Part shown: in pieces, positions 21,137 through 34,000 of the stretch | Layout of the letters: each line of letters begins with the position of its first letter | Numbering within the stretch: position 1 is the stretch's first letter | DNA from: Diadophis punctatus similis | Taxonomy: Eukaryota; Chordata; Lepidosauria; Squamata; Dipsadidae | Direction: 5' to 3' | Length of the DNA stretch: 64,000 nt | NCBI GenBank assembly: GCA_023053685.1 | Contig: JALIGW010000003.1 | Span: 137,017,126 to 137,081,125, forward strand | Notes under the pieces: model-generated | Seen by the model: the letters and a program-made list of their open reading frames with translations, nothing else | What the model was told of the DNA's origin: nothing | Database searches by the model: none | Made by a program: the position numbers and the translations under genes

Positions 21137-22931
21137 AATGAGATGGCTAATTATTTAAGTTGTTTGAAATATCTACATTATGATTTTTTCTAAAAGATCA
21201 CTGTGGCATGTACTACTACTATTTCTAACCTCCAATTCTGCTTAAAATATAGTGTTACTACCTCGAAATAGTGAAAGTCATAACTGAAGCTGAGTTTTCC
21301 CCATCCCTAACAGCTTAATGTTTTGGGCTAGTCCCAAAACTATATTTTAAGTTGAACTAAGAATCTGTTATTATAGAGCTGAGGACTCCAACTGTTAGCT
21401 TGCTTATTATGAAGTTCAATTGATCTTTGGTGTGAAGATGACAATACCAAAATATCAGCTCTCTGTTTCTTTTTTTTTTTTAACGATTTGGAATGGATAG
21501 AAGAACTTCTTCCAACAGTCCACTAGAGTACAAATCAAAGTGATGGCTTAAATCCATAAAGCTTTATAAGGTTTGGATACCGGTTGTCTATGAGATAGCC
21601 TCATCCAAAGTCTGTTTGCCAATCTGTTCATCCTTCTTGTGAGATAATGTCTCAGGTACCCTCAGTTTGAGAGAGGCAGAGGCTGTTCTCTACTGCTCTG
21701 ACATTTTAGAATAAGCTCTCTTCCCTCCCCCAAGATCAGGTTGACCTCTAGCTTAGACATCTTCCTGAAATTGTTAGAACATGCCTGTTCTGACAAGTCT
21801 TTGGAGATTTATACCTGCATATTCCATGCCATCTGTTTGGCATTTTGTTCTCTTAATGCTATCCTTGATTCTAATGAGTAATAGGATGTGTCTTTATTGT
21901 TTTGCAGTTTTACAGTTTAAATTTATGGAAAACTTAGATGTGTGTGGCAGTCTGTAATAATAGAAAATAAATTAAAATAGGAGTGGAGGATACTTGGCCA
22001 GCCTAGTGACTACAATCCTGTAGGTGACAATTTATAGACAACAAAATCCATATTGCTACTACAAAATGCGCTAACCAAGGATGATTTAAAAAGTCAAGAT
22101 GACAACTCACTAGTGGGATCAAACTTCTACCTGGTTTTTTATGTGTCACAACACTCATAAAAAGCAGTAAGAACTTCAATTTCACAGTCACAGCTGCCCT
22201 CTTGACACTTTTAATCATACCCTGTGGACATCCCTGATGATATAAGTTGTAGGTGCATGGTCCTCTTGAAACAATTTTTGAATAAACTCAGAATTCAGAA
22301 TATGGTGTCAGAATTCCAAATATACTTACCAGCCTAAGATTTGCCTATATCCACACATTAAAATAACTAAATCAAACTCCCTGTCTTCTGTTTAATCAAA
22401 AAGCAATTATTTAATAGAAGTAAAAGCCTAAAAGATTTCAGAAAGCTAATCTTCATAGGGTGCAGTTATGTCAGTTTTGTGTTGTTGTTTTTTATACACT
22501 GAATTATTCACCAAGTTTTACTCAAGTGGAAACTTCCTTAGAGGCAACTTAAAACGGTACTGATGTTCAGAGAAAGATCAAGGGCATTTATTCAAACTTT
22601 TTAAATTCCTTAGGTGTTTTAAAGCAATTATTTTTGGAGGTTGAGCATTATTCCATAAATCTTACAGTAATCTGCTATTAATTTTATGAATACATTAGAT
22701 AAACAAGATTTTCACAAAAAGTGTTGCCATCTAATGCCATCAAAAGTGTTGCCATCTAATGCATACTTAGAAATACTTAGAAATAAGAATTGCTTGAATA
22801 AGAATTCATCTGCATGTAGTCCCTAGACCCAGATAGGCTGTGGAAGTGAGTCTCATGTTAATAACAATGAATTATCTATTCTTCACCCTAAAGTAATCTA
22901 TGACTAGGAGAAACAGCAACTAATGCAATAG
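21137..22931. other. Intronic sequence; possible old L2-like remnant at 21580-21975
   Basis: From about 21690 the + strand reads ALTF-NKLSSLPQD with stops around it, similar in layout to the C-terminus of L2-type ORF2, but too degenerate to assign firmly. The rest is AT-rich intron; GTGTTGCCATCTAATGC is directly repeated at about 22718-22765. Confidence 0.35.
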
Positions 22932-23140
22932 TCATGGTGGCGGAGTAGTTAGAATGCAATTTTGCAGGCGAATTCTGCCGACCGCCAGTAGTTCGATCCT
23001 AACCAGCTCAAGGTTGACTCAGCCTTCCAAATGAGAACCCAGATTGTTGGGGGGCAATATGCTGACTGTAAACTGTTTAGAGAGAGCTGTAAATCACTGT
23101 GAAAAGGTATATAAGTCTAAGCACTACTGCTATTGCTATT
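22932..23140 (+). repeat. tRNA-derived snake SINE (copy 4)
   Basis: Matches the family at 13500 through CAGCTCAAGGTTGACTCAGCC, CCCAGATTGTTGGGGGG and TATATAAGTCTAAGC, with an internal deletion after GCCTTCC. A-box region GGTGGCGGAGTAGTTAG is visible. Confidence 0.8.
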
Positions 23141-23349
23141 CCAGATTTCCTTCAGATATTCAGGAATATCTTCAGGAAGGGAATACTGTCCTGGAACCTA
23201 CATATCTAGTTTTAAGATATTTGCAATCACAATTTTTTATGATTTAATTTTTAAAAAGTTAATATCAGACATGCAATTCTCTTCACCTTTCTGGACAGTT
23301 CCTAGTAAACCTTATCTGGTTACAGAATGCTTTTTCCAGAATCATTTTT

Positions 23350-24256
23350 GCCTCGTGGTGCGACCGGAACAATCTGGAACTGAACACACTCAAAACCGTA
23401 GAAATGGTGGTAGACTTTAGGAGAAACCCTCCCATCCTACCACCTCTTACAATACTAGACAACACAGTATCAACAGTAGAGACCTTCAAATTTCTAGGTT
23501 CCATCATATCTCAAGACCTAAAATGGTCATCTAACATCAAAAACGTCATCAAAAAAGCACAACAAAGAATGTTCTTTCTGCGCCAACTCAGGAAGCTCAA
23601 ACTTCCCAAGGAGCTGCTGATACAGTTCTACAGAGGAATTATTGAGTCTGTCATCTGCACCTCTATAACTGTCTGGTTTGGTTCTGCAACCCAACAAGAC
23701 AGACACAGACTTCAGAAGATAATCAGAACTGCAGAAAAAACAATTACTGCCAACCTGCCTTCCATTGAGGACCTGTATACTGCACGGGTCAAAAAGAGGG
23801 CTGTGAAAATATTTACTGACCCCTCACATCCTGGACATAAATTGCTTCAGCTCCTACCCTCAAAACGTCACTATAGAGCACTGCACACCAAGACAACTAG
23901 ACACAAGAACAATGTTTTCCCAAACACCATCACTCTGCTAAACAAATAATTCCCTCACCACTGTCAAACTATTCACTAGGCTGCATTACTATTACTATTA
24001 GTTTTTCTCATCATTCCTATCACCCATCTCTTCCCACTTATGACTGTATGACTGTAACTTGTTGCTTGTATCCTTACGATTTATATTCATATTGATTGTT
24101 TCCTGATTGCTTACTTGAACCCTATGACAACCATTCTTGACAAATGTATCTTTTCTTTTATGTACATTGAGAGCATACGCACCAAAGACAAATTCCTTGT
24201 GTGTCCAGTCACACTTGGCCAATAAAGAATTGTATTCTATTCTATTCTATTCTGTT
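23350..24256 (+). pseudogene. LINE reverse-transcriptase ORF, C-terminal part, with 3' tail
   Basis: An uninterrupted frame from about 23356 to 23949 starts with WCDRNNLELNTLKTVEMVVD, a typical post-catalytic motif of Rex1/L2/CR1-group reverse transcriptases, followed by FKFLGSIISQDLKW and FYRGIIESVICTSITVWFG. The catalytic FADD box is absent, so the copy is 5'-truncated within the RT domain. The 3' UTR continues to the tail TGATTCTTGAC-like block, CAATAAAGAATTG and a short (TTCTA)n at 24232-24255. The open 180-codon frame suggests a fairly young insertion. No poly(A). Confidence 0.85.
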
Positions 24257-24911
24257 TTACAAGGCATGCTTTTGTATGTAAATAAATGTTAAAACAAAGA
24301 AATAAAGTTTTTAAAAATGGACCACTGTATATTGCTACACTGACTGCAAGTCTGTCTCCCTCAACTACACATATACTGTGCAGGCAGGGCATAGAATACC
24401 AACTATCTTAATTTGCATTTTTAAAAAATGAATGTTTATGATTCTAAGGCAGAGCTCACTCTGCTTTAAAGAATTATGAACATTCTAGCTTCAACTAATG
24501 AATTCGTTATTTTCAACTTTTAGCCATATTTAAACCTAATCCAAATATTAGAAAACGGTCAGGGGACTTCAGAAGACTTTCAGGCTGGATATTAAATTAA
24601 ACAAAAATAGTTAGTCAGACTAGTCTGGGGTGAAAAATTAATGGTGTTCCATTATTTCCAGTTCTCAACTAAATACAATAATACATGCATAAAATACTTA
24701 TTTACTAATTAGTACTAAGTAACAATTACTTAACTGACATAAATCTATACAAGTATCATAAAATTAAAATAAAATCAACTTAACTTGAACTGACTCATCC
24801 AGACAACAACAGTTCAGACAATTCTCCTATCTGTTATTTTGGGATGATGTCTAGACAGAAATGTTGGTCGATTGCATCTGAAGCACACTAAAGGAATCCA
24901 TTAAATCAAGA
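24257..24911. other. Intronic sequence, nothing recognised
   Basis: AT-rich intron without recognised repeats. Confidence 0.45.
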
Positions 24912-24919
24912 CTCTAATT

Positions 24920-25055
24920 CAGTGTTTCCCAACCTTGGCAACGTGAAGATATCTGGACTTCAACTCCCAGAATTCCCCAGCCAGCATTCGCTGGCTGGGG
25001 AATTCTGGGAGTTGAAGTCCAGATATCTTCACGTTGCCAAGGTGGGGAAACACTG
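24920..25055. mobile_element. Near-perfect palindromic hAT-type MITE
   Basis: The whole element is an inverted repeat: arms of about 66 bp (CAGTGTTTCCCAACCTTGG inward to CCCCAGCCAGC and its complement) around a loop of only a few bases near 24986. The 8-bp duplication CTCTAATT flanks it exactly (24912-24919 and 25056-25063). Confidence 0.95.
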
Positions 25056-25063
25056 CTCTAATT

Positions 25064-25615
25064 CATAGCAAACTGTGGCCATTAGGAACATGGTGGTTTC
25101 AATCAGGTCCTTTATATATTTTCATATTTGAAGTAGGTGAGAGGAATCATGTTACAAGTTTGCATTAGGCTTCCTCATAGAAATTATGATTGAATTTCAT
25201 TCATTTATCTCTGCTGAACAGCAATCTGTACTTCATGTTGGTATAGTTAATGAACGTTACATACCTGCAGTGTTTCATGTATGTCATAATTTGTAATTGA
25301 AGTTCAGCATTTACTTCTACAATATTCTTAAATCTCATTTACTGGGGAGGGTCTGACACGGAGTGGAAGTAAATTCCATAGTGAACTGCTCACATTTAGG
25401 GAAATACAACATTTTGATCTTGTTCATTGTTATTTGAAAGCAAATCAGATTGTCTTTATTCAGATATTCCAAGTAAGCATGTATAGGATTAATGCCAGAC
25501 ATTTTTTTGACTTGATGGAAGAAGTACTTTAATGTTTGGCACTTCAATTTCAAATAGCTTCTCCATTCAACAAAGGGAAAGTTGTTAAATTAATAATATA
25601 ACAGTTAACAGTATA
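25064..25615. other. Intronic sequence, nothing recognised
   Basis: AT-rich intron without recognised repeats. Confidence 0.45.
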
Positions 25616-25617
25616 TA

Positions 25618-26107
25618 CCGTATTTTTCTGAGTATAAGACGCACCTTTTTCCTCCCTAAAAGTGGCTGAAAATTTGGGTGCGTCTTATACTTCGAATGTA
25701 GCCTTTTTTTTTCCAGCCCTAACTAGGTGCTAACAGATCTTCCCAGCTCTTACCTTGCAGGCTTTTTCATTGTTACTCTCTCCAAAGAATGTTTTTCCAG
25801 CCCTAAGTCTTTGCAGGTTTTTTTTTCATTGCTCTACTTGCTCCAAAGAAGGTTTTTTTCTAGCCCTAACCAGGTGCTAACGATCTTCCCAGCTCTTACT
25901 GGCTTGCAGGCTCTTTCATTGTTACTCTCTCAGAAGAAGGTTTTTTTAAGTTCCTAACCAGGGGATAAAATAATGTGCTGAAGCTGACCAGACTAAGGAC
26001 GCTAGCCAGATGAATACTTGGTAGGCAAATTGTTTTCCCCTATTTTCCTCCCCAAAAACTAAGGTGCGTCTTATACTCCGGTGCGTCTTATACTCCGAAA
26101 AATACGG
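25618..26107. mobile_element. TA-flanked MITE with CCGTATTTTTC termini (copy 1)
   Basis: Termini CCGTATTTTTCTGAGTATAAG and its inverse CTCCGAAAAATACGG are next to TA (25616-25617, 26108-26109). The subterminal GGTGCGTCTTATAC is repeated. The core is a tandem series of AGCCCTAACCAGGTGCTAAC / TCCCAGCTCTTAC / TTTCATTGTTACTCTCTC modules in three to four imperfect units. Confidence 0.85.
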
Positions 26108-26179
26108 TAGTTGCCTTTTTGTTGAAGGAAGCAAAATCAAAAGACATTCTCCCTTCTGATAATTATTTCATTTCCAGTT

Positions 26180-26535
26180 TTGTTTGAAAGAAACTGTGAT
26201 ATATGTTCTTCCTGAACCCCAAGATAGGATTTGCCTTTTCAACAGCTGCATGATACCACTGGCTCGAAATTTAACTTGTGTCAATAAGGATACCAGATTC
26301 TTTTCAAATATGCCACCACCAAACTAGGTCTCCCTATCCTCTACTTATGCCATTCATAGACAAGTTCAAAGGTCTGCAGTTTCACCAGTCTTCTTTCTTC
26401 CCTTTTTTGGAGATGAGGGTAATATTTGCTTCTACTCCAGTCTTCCAAGAATGCTCAAAGATCACTGAGAATGGTGCTGTGATCATCTTTGCCAGTTTCT
26501 TCAGTATATCCATTTTGACCATTTGCAGAGCCCTG
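26180..26535 (-). mobile_element. CR1-type LINE reverse-transcriptase fragment
   Basis: On the - strand from about 26530 to 26370 the translation includes DILKKLAKMITAPFSVIFEHSW, then ISKKGKKEDW-NCRPLNLS, which corresponds to the conserved KKGxKxDPxNYRPxSL entry region of CR1-group reverse transcriptases. Further - strand sequence near 26230 (AAVEKANPILGF) resembles a later part of the ORF, so there is an internal deletion. Confidence 0.7.
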
Positions 26536-27317
26536 CAGTGAAATAGTAATCAAACTTTATGAAACAGCTGTGCCTTTTGCCTAGTTGGGGAAGTTGGCCA
26601 GATGTCCTCTTTCATTATTTTTTTTACCACATTGGCTCTTCGGTTACTACACTTGTGTCATATTACAATCAATAATAATTAGCAACAGCATAAAGTAAAA
26701 TACAGTAGCGTATCATTACAGGGTTTATTTCCATTTTATATTACCAGAGTGTGATATTCAAATCAGTGAGCAGTAGAGTTGTGAATTGGTACTTGAACAG
26801 TGCCAATTTTTTTAAAAATGCATTCTTTATTTGAATCCCCAGATATAATTGACAAATAATTGAAAAAAAAGAGCCCACAGGCGTAGGAAATGCTTGTGAA
26901 CAGCTAGTTTCAGAATATAAGTTCCCTGGTAATTAATTCATTTTTTTTTCAATCGTAGGAAATACTTCATATTGGCATATACCTACATATGGAAACATTA
27001 TAAATATTGGCCCTCTGTACCCTTGTCTACAGCACTTGATATGTGGTTAGTATATACAGGGCCACCAAACAATATGACAGAAAATGAGGGTGCAATGGTA
27101 CAGAAAGTATGATCCTGGGTTTTTTGTTTTTGTTTTTTGCTTTTTTGCTTTATTGAATGCTTTAATTCAGTGTTTTCCCCCCTTCTTTGATGCTGAAAAA
27201 TGGATTACTCAGTGACGTTTGTGTAGGCATTCTCAATGAGAAGTCTAGGCAAGGAAGTGGAGCAGATCCACTTCACTATAATACCAGGATGATTTATTTA
27301 TTCAGGCTTATCAGATT
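26536..27317. other. Intronic sequence, nothing recognised
   Basis: AT-rich with T-runs near 27120-27160; no recognised repeat. Confidence 0.45.
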
Positions 27318-27377
27318 TGTTGGTTTGTTGGTTTGTTGGTTTGTTGGTTTGTTGGTTTGTTGGTTTGTTGGTTTGTT
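27318..27377 (+). repeat. (GGTTTGTT)n minisatellite
   Basis: Seven to eight nearly perfect copies of the 8-bp unit GGTTTGTT. Creates a spurious repeated peptide in one frame. Confidence 0.9.
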
Positions 27378-27447
27378 TAGGGTATGGCATCTACAGAGGT
27401 CATGCAATCACTGAAATACAAATTTAGTTTAAATAAAGCATCAGTAT

Positions 27448-27737
27448 CAGTGGTGGGATTCAAAATTTTTTACTACCGATTCTGTGGGCGTGGCTTGGTG
27501 GGCATGGCTTGGTGGGTGTGGCAAGGGAAGGATACTGTAAAATCTCCATTCCCTCCCCACTCCAGGGGAAGGTTACTGCAAAATCCCCATTTCCTCCCAA
27601 TCAGCTGGGACTCGGGAGGCAGAGAATAGATGGGGGCGGGGCCAGTCAGAGATGGTATTTACCGATTCTCCGAACTACTCAAAATTTCTGCTACCAGTTC
27701 TCCACAACTGGTCAGAACCTGCTGAAACCCACCTCTG
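27448..27737. mobile_element. hAT-type MITE, CAGTGGTGGG family (copy 5)
   Basis: Starts CAGTGGTGGGATTCAAAA and ends GAAACCCACCTCTG, flanked by the perfect duplication ATCAGTAT (27440-27447 and 27738-27745). This copy has GGGCGTGGCTTGGTGGG core modules and lacks the NRF1-like palindrome. Confidence 0.9.
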
Positions 27738-27740
27738 ATC

Positions 27741-27840
27741 AGTATATATATATAAACTATATATAGTTTAAACAAACTATATATAAAAACTATATATAAT
27801 ACAAACTATATAATATAAAACTATACAGTATATATAAGCT
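27741..27840. repeat. AT-rich (TATATA/AACTATATA) low-complexity tract
   Basis: Alternating TATATA and AACTATATATA units, followed by a short GTGTGT run at 27843-27853. Confidence 0.85.
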
Positions 27841-30744
27841 CTGTGTGTGTGTATGTGTATAAACATCCAGTGTGACTGCGATGTGATCATCTCAGGTGCC
27901 TTGAAATTTCCTTAGGAGACATTCTTATGTCTTTTATATGTGTTATAGTTTGTTGCGGTGCAATCACATAGCTGACTTCCAGCCATTCCCCACTTTGCCT
28001 TAGTTCTGGCATGGCCTGTCCTGATTCTATTCAGGTTCTATCCATATTTTGGGAGGCAACTGCATTACTGGATGTGGTTTTGTTGGATCTGTGATCTTTT
28101 TTGTTGTAGTTATTAAAAGTCACCCATCTTAATTGCCATTTTTCATCTATATTGCAAGACTGTGGTATGTTATTCCAAATTGGTTTCCTAGATTTAAGCT
28201 TGGTGAGAGGTGAGAGGTAGAGGTAGAGAGTCTAATATTTTATGTATTGGAAGATCTCTAGGAGCCAATCTAGGATCACCAGATCGGGGATATATAGGCT
28301 GGAGGATTACTTGATAGTGGAAAATCAGCAGAAAACCTCTGCTGCTGTTTGTTGAGTATCTGAATTTTCCAGGTGGCTTGATACCCTTCGTTGCGATTAA
28401 TCCAGGGGGTATGATTGGGATAGCTATTTTTAGAACATCCTAATGTGGCTTGCTTTGCAGTTAAGAACTACTGACTAAATATATAATGTTCTTGCTATTC
28501 AACCAAGTAAAATATGATGTTTCTCACCTTGCTCCACACCTGTTTGAAACTGAGATTAGGTTTCCCTTTTTTAAATGCAACCTGTCCTTTCTATGTTCTC
28601 CTTCTTCCTTAATAGAAATATCTATTAATGGAAGTGTGAAAATACCTGAAATGGGCTTTGGAAGCAATTCATCACATTGTCATTATGTTCGCTCGTTCTT
28701 ATTTTCTTTTGTTATACCTTTGTTGTTTGTTTGTTTTAATTTGTTAGTTCTCTCATCTGGTCACAGTGTCAATGGCAATGATTTTTTTCTCTGTATGGCT
28801 GCAACAATCGGTTAGATATACACATAAGTTTGCTGATGGAAATTGCAAATGAAAGAAACCTACATTGACACTGATGGATGACTTTGAAATCTGGATGCAT
28901 GGGGAAGCCTATTCACTAGGTTTGAAGCTTAGTTGACACAAATAAGTGGGCAATCTGAAGATCTCTCCTTACGGAGAGATTTTGCTGGCCCAGATCCTGC
29001 ATGCAGCTATAAGTTTCAGTGGTAATGTCATCCCCATTTTTCAGGGACAACTTTGGGTCTCTCTATCTCACCAGAAATCTTGATTGACAAAAAAATAAGT
29101 TAACTACAATGAAACATTGTGAAATTGATTGGTGCAGCGTTATTTTATGCTCGATGGAGATCAGCATAAGGCAGGACTATCCAAACAATTGCTTAGCTTT
29201 CTCATCACAGAGTGTGTCAGGCCCAAAACCAAGAATGACATGTGTTGATTCTTCCATACTTATTGTTTCACACTTACAGAACCCCCCCCCCAAATTGAGC
29301 ACTCTACTATCTGCGTCAACAATGTATTAGGGAGGAGCTGTCTTCATCCTTTTTCTCTCTCACATAAGATCATGGATGAGTTGCCTCTTACTCCTCTGGA
29401 ATGTACCCCCTCCCTCATGGGAATCTACATTCTTATTACATTCCACGACAAAATCCAGTATTACTATTTTTGACTTTTTTATCATACACCTCATTCTGGG
29501 GGAAATGATTGTGTTCCGCTTTACAAGCTAATAATAATAAGGTGGAAATGAAAAATTCCTTGACTTCCTGTGGAAAATTATGTCACATGTTCCTATAATT
29601 ATGTGTTAAGGGCAGAGAAAGGAAAACTAGAGGTACGTTGTCATTCTCAGCTATAATTCCAAATCTGTTATCATGTCTCCTTCCAACCACAAAGGCATAG
29701 TTCCGGTGGCTGTAATAGAGATGGTAATCTCCAGCCCTCAGTAGAAAATGTCATCCATCTGGCTTCCTGTGATGATGGCACTGCTACAAATTGAGGGAGA
29801 GCTCAAAGACATGCTTGTGGTTTCTCACAAAGAAATTAAACAAAAGGAAAAAGCACTTGCTGTATAGATGGCCTACCCACTCCCCGTTATTTTGGTTGAC
29901 CTTTAAGCCCGCCTAGGTTTGGTTAAAATGGCTTTCTTTTGTGTGTTATGGATAAACATCTTTTGTTTTATCAGGAAATAATATAATTCAATATCCCTTT
30001 TCAGTTTGCCTATGCATAATTGATTCTGGAATTTCTATCCAATCTAAAGCATTCTCTTTTTGAGAAAATACTTTCTTCTTAAACAGATTTTCAGTTTATG
30101 AAAGGTCTGTATGTACCTGATTTGAAGTTTCTCAGTGCATTTCCCTCTGTTAGCTAAGGCTTCTAGCATCGCTCAGATGCCACTGATTTGCATTGCCTTG
30201 TGTTTCATTGAACCCAGAGATCTAGCCATTGTTCTGAACCTTGTGACAAAAAATGTATTTATCTCATTTTTCTTTGAGAACCACATTAATAGGGAGGTTC
30301 CCATATATTCAATGGGTATAATAATTAAAACATAATATAACATCATAACATAAAACATAAAAGAGACTGGGTAGGGGGAAAATAACCAAGCACATATCAA
30401 TCAAAGGCTTATATTTAAATGCAAAGATACATTGCTAAAAACTGCCAACTGGCATTGAGACTTACTATATAGTTGATTTGTAAGACTCTGAAAATAACAC
30501 CTGAAGAAGTAGATTAGAGAAAAAACACCTTATTAAGTTAATTCTAAAAGTGAGAAAATATTTTCTCCGTGTTTAGCCACATTTTATTTTATATTAAACA
30601 TCAGGACATTCTTTAAATCAAAAATAAATACAATGTAGTTTTAGTCTGTAAATCCCCTTCCACTGAAAACAAGAATTAAAAAAAAGTTCCTTGTTAACAG
30701 CAGGAGCTTTTTTGGCGGGAGTAAGAATTTACATGAGAAAATTA
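27841..30744. other. Long intronic tract, nothing recognised
   Basis: About 2.9 kb with few recognisable repeats. The open frames, for example 28486-28815 and 29109-29330, have no domain I recognise. No PHACTR1-like exon seen. Confidence 0.5.
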
Positions 30745-30948
30745 GTTTGTTGTATTGGTTAAAGTACTGGACTACAAACTGGGATATTGGAGTTCTCGTC
30801 CCACTTAGACCAGAGAGTGGACCAGTCTCTCTCTCTCAGTCCTAGGAAGGAGGCAATGGCAAACCACTTCTGAAAACCACTTCATGCCAAGGAAACTGCA
30901 GGGACTGGTGCATACAGTCATCGGGAATCAACACTGGCTTGAAGTAGA
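30745..30948 (+). repeat. Sauria-type SINE
   Basis: Head TTGTATTGGTTAAAG...GGAGTTCTCGTCCC (A- and B-box remnants), then AGTCTCTCTCTCTCAG and the BovB-like tail GGAAGGAGGCAATGGCAAACC...GGAATCAACACTGGCTTGA. Closely parallels the copy at 3425. Confidence 0.8.
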
Positions 30949-31016
30949 AGGAGGAGGAGGAGGAGGAGGACGACGAGGACGAGGAGGAGGACGAGGAGGA
31001 GGACGAGGAGGAGGAG
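30949..31016 (+). repeat. (GGA)n microsatellite
   Basis: GGA repeats with interspersed CGA units, directly after the 3' end of the SINE, so it probably grew from the SINE tail. Confidence 0.9.
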
Positions 31017-34000
31017 AGATTTCAGTGGGGGAGGGAACTTTATGGTAGCTTGGGTTCCTCTGCAGAAAGGCCAGTCCTTATTAGAAGGAAATCTGAAGTT
31101 GCTCAGATAACACATAAAGTCAGGTTTGTTTATATTTTCAAGATAGCCTTCTGCCACAAATTAATATACCAGCCCTCTTACCAAATGGTAAATGTAGAAA
31201 ACTCTTACTAAGCAGTGAGGTTTCCCATCTTTGCTAAAATGCAGATCATTTTTTTTCATTAACACAGATTCAATAATCTTGCCAAACAAACTTGTAGCTG
31301 GCCAGTCAGTGAATAAGTCGTTCTGCATATTGGCTCATTGCTCTTAAACATTTTGATGTTGATGGGGAAAATATTACAACATCATAAAATTGAAAGTGCT
31401 CATATTTTCTGATACATGCACATGGATTCTTAAAAGTGTTTGATGTAGTGATTAAGCTAATTTTTGATAAGGAAACATAGCTTTCTCAGCCACTATATCT
31501 GGGCTTCTGGTCAGATACAACCCCTGACTTTGCGTCTGATTAGATCTATACTGCAGGTGAAGGATTAACGCCTAGGGACTAATGGATATATACTCTTCCC
31601 AGAAACTGTGGCAGCTTAACTGGAGTATATTCTAGAAGGAAGAATATACCTCACTTATCACTCGTTTTTCTTGAAATCCATATATGGCATAGACAATAAC
31701 AGTGGCTTTCTCTAGGGTCACATATAATTCTGGACATTTGTGTAGAAAAGTATTGGCATGGATGTTTCGCTTAAAAGCTCTGTTTGGGTAAATATTTAGC
31801 AGAATCAAATGAAGGAAGCAAAATCATATGAAGATCAGCAAAATCAGGCTGGAGAGCTATGTTGATATGAAGAGCTATGTTGATATGATATAAAAAATGG
31901 TCAAGGAAATGAAACATGGTTGGATTGGTTAGACTTTAGGGAGAACAATGAGACAATAACATTGTAAAAGACTTCAAGAGAGCTAAAAGGAGTTATTCGT
32001 GGCACTATGTAACCTACAGCTATGATAGTAACAACTATCTCACACTCAATTTAAATGATATGTGTGGTGCTGGTTTTCTTGACGAAAGAATGAGAAATCA
32101 AAATAGCTATTGATGCCTGACAGAATCACAGAAGCTGTGCACCTGTTTCCCAGTGGGACTCAATACTTCAGTGATAGATTCAGCAGGCCTGACATCTTAA
32201 AAAACTCTTTGAACAGCATGTGTAATTATCTCTTGCAATGAACAGGAAATAAAGAGATTTGCAAATTTCCTGAAAGGTCACAGATTTTTTTTTAATCCTT
32301 TGATGTGAACTGGCATCAGTAGGTATATACTACAATAACAACTAAACTGTGACCTTATTTGACATTTAATGCCTGAGGGAAAATGAACAGTTATTGTATA
32401 GACTTTTTCCTATGAAATAAAAATTATTCAAAACGTAACTACAGAATCACAAAGGTGGCAATTTGAAAAATTATCTTTTAAGATTCAGTTCCCTCAAGGA
32501 AGGAAACTTCTAGTAAGGCCAGAAAAGCATTTGAAAAGTGCTCACAAAGCATGTTGATAGAAGTAAAGTTTCTCTCCTGCTACCTTTGCAAAGCTCAGCA
32601 CTGCTGCTAAGAGAGATTTCCTAGGTCATTTCTGCAAGTCTGCATAGGTGCTCTTTTCCACTGTAAAAAAATATCATTCTTCTTCTAGCTCCTGCCTGAT
32701 AAATCCATAGTTTTTCATATAATGATAAATCACACTTATAAATATATAATTCAAAATCACATTCCCATCTTCAAGCCATATTAATGTTCCCCAAGCCATA
32801 TTAACAAATTATATGGATTTGAAAGCCAAACATGACAATCCCACATCATATATGTAAGTGCCTTGTCTATCATTAATTGACTCCTCTATTTACATGGAAG
32901 TTTCAAACTATATTGTCCCAAAATGTAAGTTTATGATGTGAATAACGATCATCCTTTGATTTCTATCCAGGACTTTTTAGATATACCTTGTTGCTTTTAA
33001 TACTAGAATCACAGTAGAATTCTTGCTGTAATGAAAAAGAAACCAAGTCCCTGCCAAGATATCAGAGGGGCTAGATAATATAACCATCTAATTGTGTCTA
33101 TAATGCTTTTTGCATGATTGCTACTTATTTCAGATTCTTTAAATTCTTATGTTTACAATTAAAATGTCCTTTCATTCAGGATTAAAGGCAGACACATCCA
33201 GCATTTTCCCATTCCAAAGGTCTTTAATATCATTCCAAAGATCTTTAATATCTTGGAAATAGTTAATTAGCATAGTTAATGAGTTGATTAGAAAGTTCGG
33301 TTTGCAAACTTAGTGTGCTTTAAAACAATGGTTGCAAGCAAAATGGCTAATCATGTCATCTCCCAGTACTCAAACTGGCAGAAAACCACTGTCCTGCAGT
33401 CTGCTCATGTGGAGCAACGGTCCAGAACACACCAGGGGTGGAAGGAGTCCATTCTCTTTTTATCCTGGAACCAATCTGCTCATCGGTTCCTTGCTGTTGG
33501 CCACTGTCATCGATTCCACTTTTGCAGAGTTTTCTTCAAAAGTTCACCATCGCTCCTCTGGATATCCAAAGGTCATAGAACATATTTCAGACATTCCATA
33601 TTGAATTGAATAACCTGGGGTAACGGTATGTGAGCAAGACCTTGAGAGACAAGGCAAAGAAATGCTGCCTATGGAATGGTCAAATAAGAGAAGGCATAGC
33701 CTGCAGCTGCATAATAGGCAGAGAAAGAGGCTGAGAAGGAACTCTCCCTAACTTTTCAGGCTGTAGAGGAGACACTGAGAGGTTTGTACGTTCAGACTTG
33801 CAAGATTCCGTTAATGTAGTTTTACGATAAAATAGAATTAGTAGTTTTACAATAAAATAGACCAGAAAGGGAACATTTGTCATTTTTTCTTTCTGGTCTA
33901 TTTGGGAAGAATGACACCTAATAGGTGTTATTACACAATATTAATACACTTTGACATAAAATATTCATAATGATCAATAATATATAAAATACCATTAGCA

